This document shows, one piece after another, positions 5,543 through 5,676 of a stretch of DNA of 5,676 bases. The translations under genes were made by a program, and so were the position numbers. Location of the stretch: assembly GCA_023701165.1 (NCBI GenBank), contig JAMPXL010000093.1:1-5676 (forward strand), in the 5' to 3' direction. The DNA comes from Geothrix sp. GTDB lineage: Bacteria > Acidobacteriota > Holophagae > Holophagales > Holophagaceae. The number at the start of each line of letters is the position of its first letter. The stretch's first letter is position 1. The notes beneath the pieces were generated by a model. The model was not told where the DNA came from. It searched no databases and saw nothing but the letters and a program-made list of their open reading frames with translations.

Positions 5543-5676
5543 ATGGCCGATCCCATTCAAGTCACTGCCTCCGTCCGTGTCCCCGCCGACGCCATCCGCT
5601 TCAAGGCGGTGCGGGCCGGGGGCGCGGGCGGGCAGAACGTGAACAAGGTGTCCTCCAAAGTGGAACTCCGCATCGA
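5543..5676 (+). CDS. arfB: ArfB-like ribosome-rescue peptidyl-tRNA hydrolase, GGQ domain (partial)
   Basis: The first 44 residues are visible before the right edge cuts the gene. RAGGAGGQNVNKVSSKVELR (24-43) is the release-factor catalytic loop. GGQ at 29-31 places the glutamine in the ribosomal peptidyl-transferase centre to cleave peptidyl-tRNA. GGQ only about 30 residues from the N-terminus, with no codon-recognition domain before it, fits ArfB (YaeJ), which rescues ribosomes stalled on mRNAs lacking a stop codon. Full release factors carry GGQ much later in the protein. ArfB also needs a basic C-terminal tail that enters the mRNA channel, which lies outside the window. Another small GGQ protein (for example PrfH-like) is possible. 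The gene starts 23 nt after the permease stop with no terminator between, so read-through transcription is likely. Its function is unrelated to export. Confidence 0.85.
   Translation, partial: MADPIQVTASVRVPADAIRFKAVRAGGAGGQNVNKVSSKVELRI

Overview
The window is a GC-rich bacterial segment whose coding frames strongly prefer G or C in third positions. It carries an inner-membrane ABC exporter with a periplasmic adaptor, so the host has a Gram-negative envelope. Gene content and codon style would fit Acidobacteriota of the Holophaga/Geothrix type, but this is a guess from style. No taxonomic marker is complete here.

Layout: (1) 1-117, minus strand, is the start of an unidentified exported protein running off the left edge. 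(2) 118-887 is a 770-base gene-free region. Inside it, 229-697 looks like a small non-coding mobile element (MITE-like). It has 17/19 terminal inverted repeats and is flanked on both sides by TTA. Removing it plus one TTA restores the perfect palindrome GGTTTAAACC. Its interior is full of hairpins, including a perfect 16-bp inverted repeat that encloses four smaller hairpins. The rest (698-887) has palindromes that could be operators. (3) 888-5519 holds four plus-strand genes: a MacA-like adaptor, a MacB-class ATPase, and two different FtsX/MacB-type permeases. The last three genes overlap (ATGA, then 8 nt), so they are very likely translationally coupled. (4) 5543-5676 is the start of a GGQ-motif ribosome-rescue hydrolase (ArfB-like), 23 nt downstream, cut by the right edge.

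How it works together: the two permeases, each with one N-terminal and three C-terminal membrane helices around a large periplasmic domain, would form a heterodimeric channel powered by two copies of the separate ATPase. The adaptor would connect it to a TolC-type outer-membrane channel encoded elsewhere or outside the window. This is the job of MacAB, split over three genes instead of two. The substrate cannot be read from the sequence. The transporter is a known kind of system. The least explained part is the structured element at 229-697.
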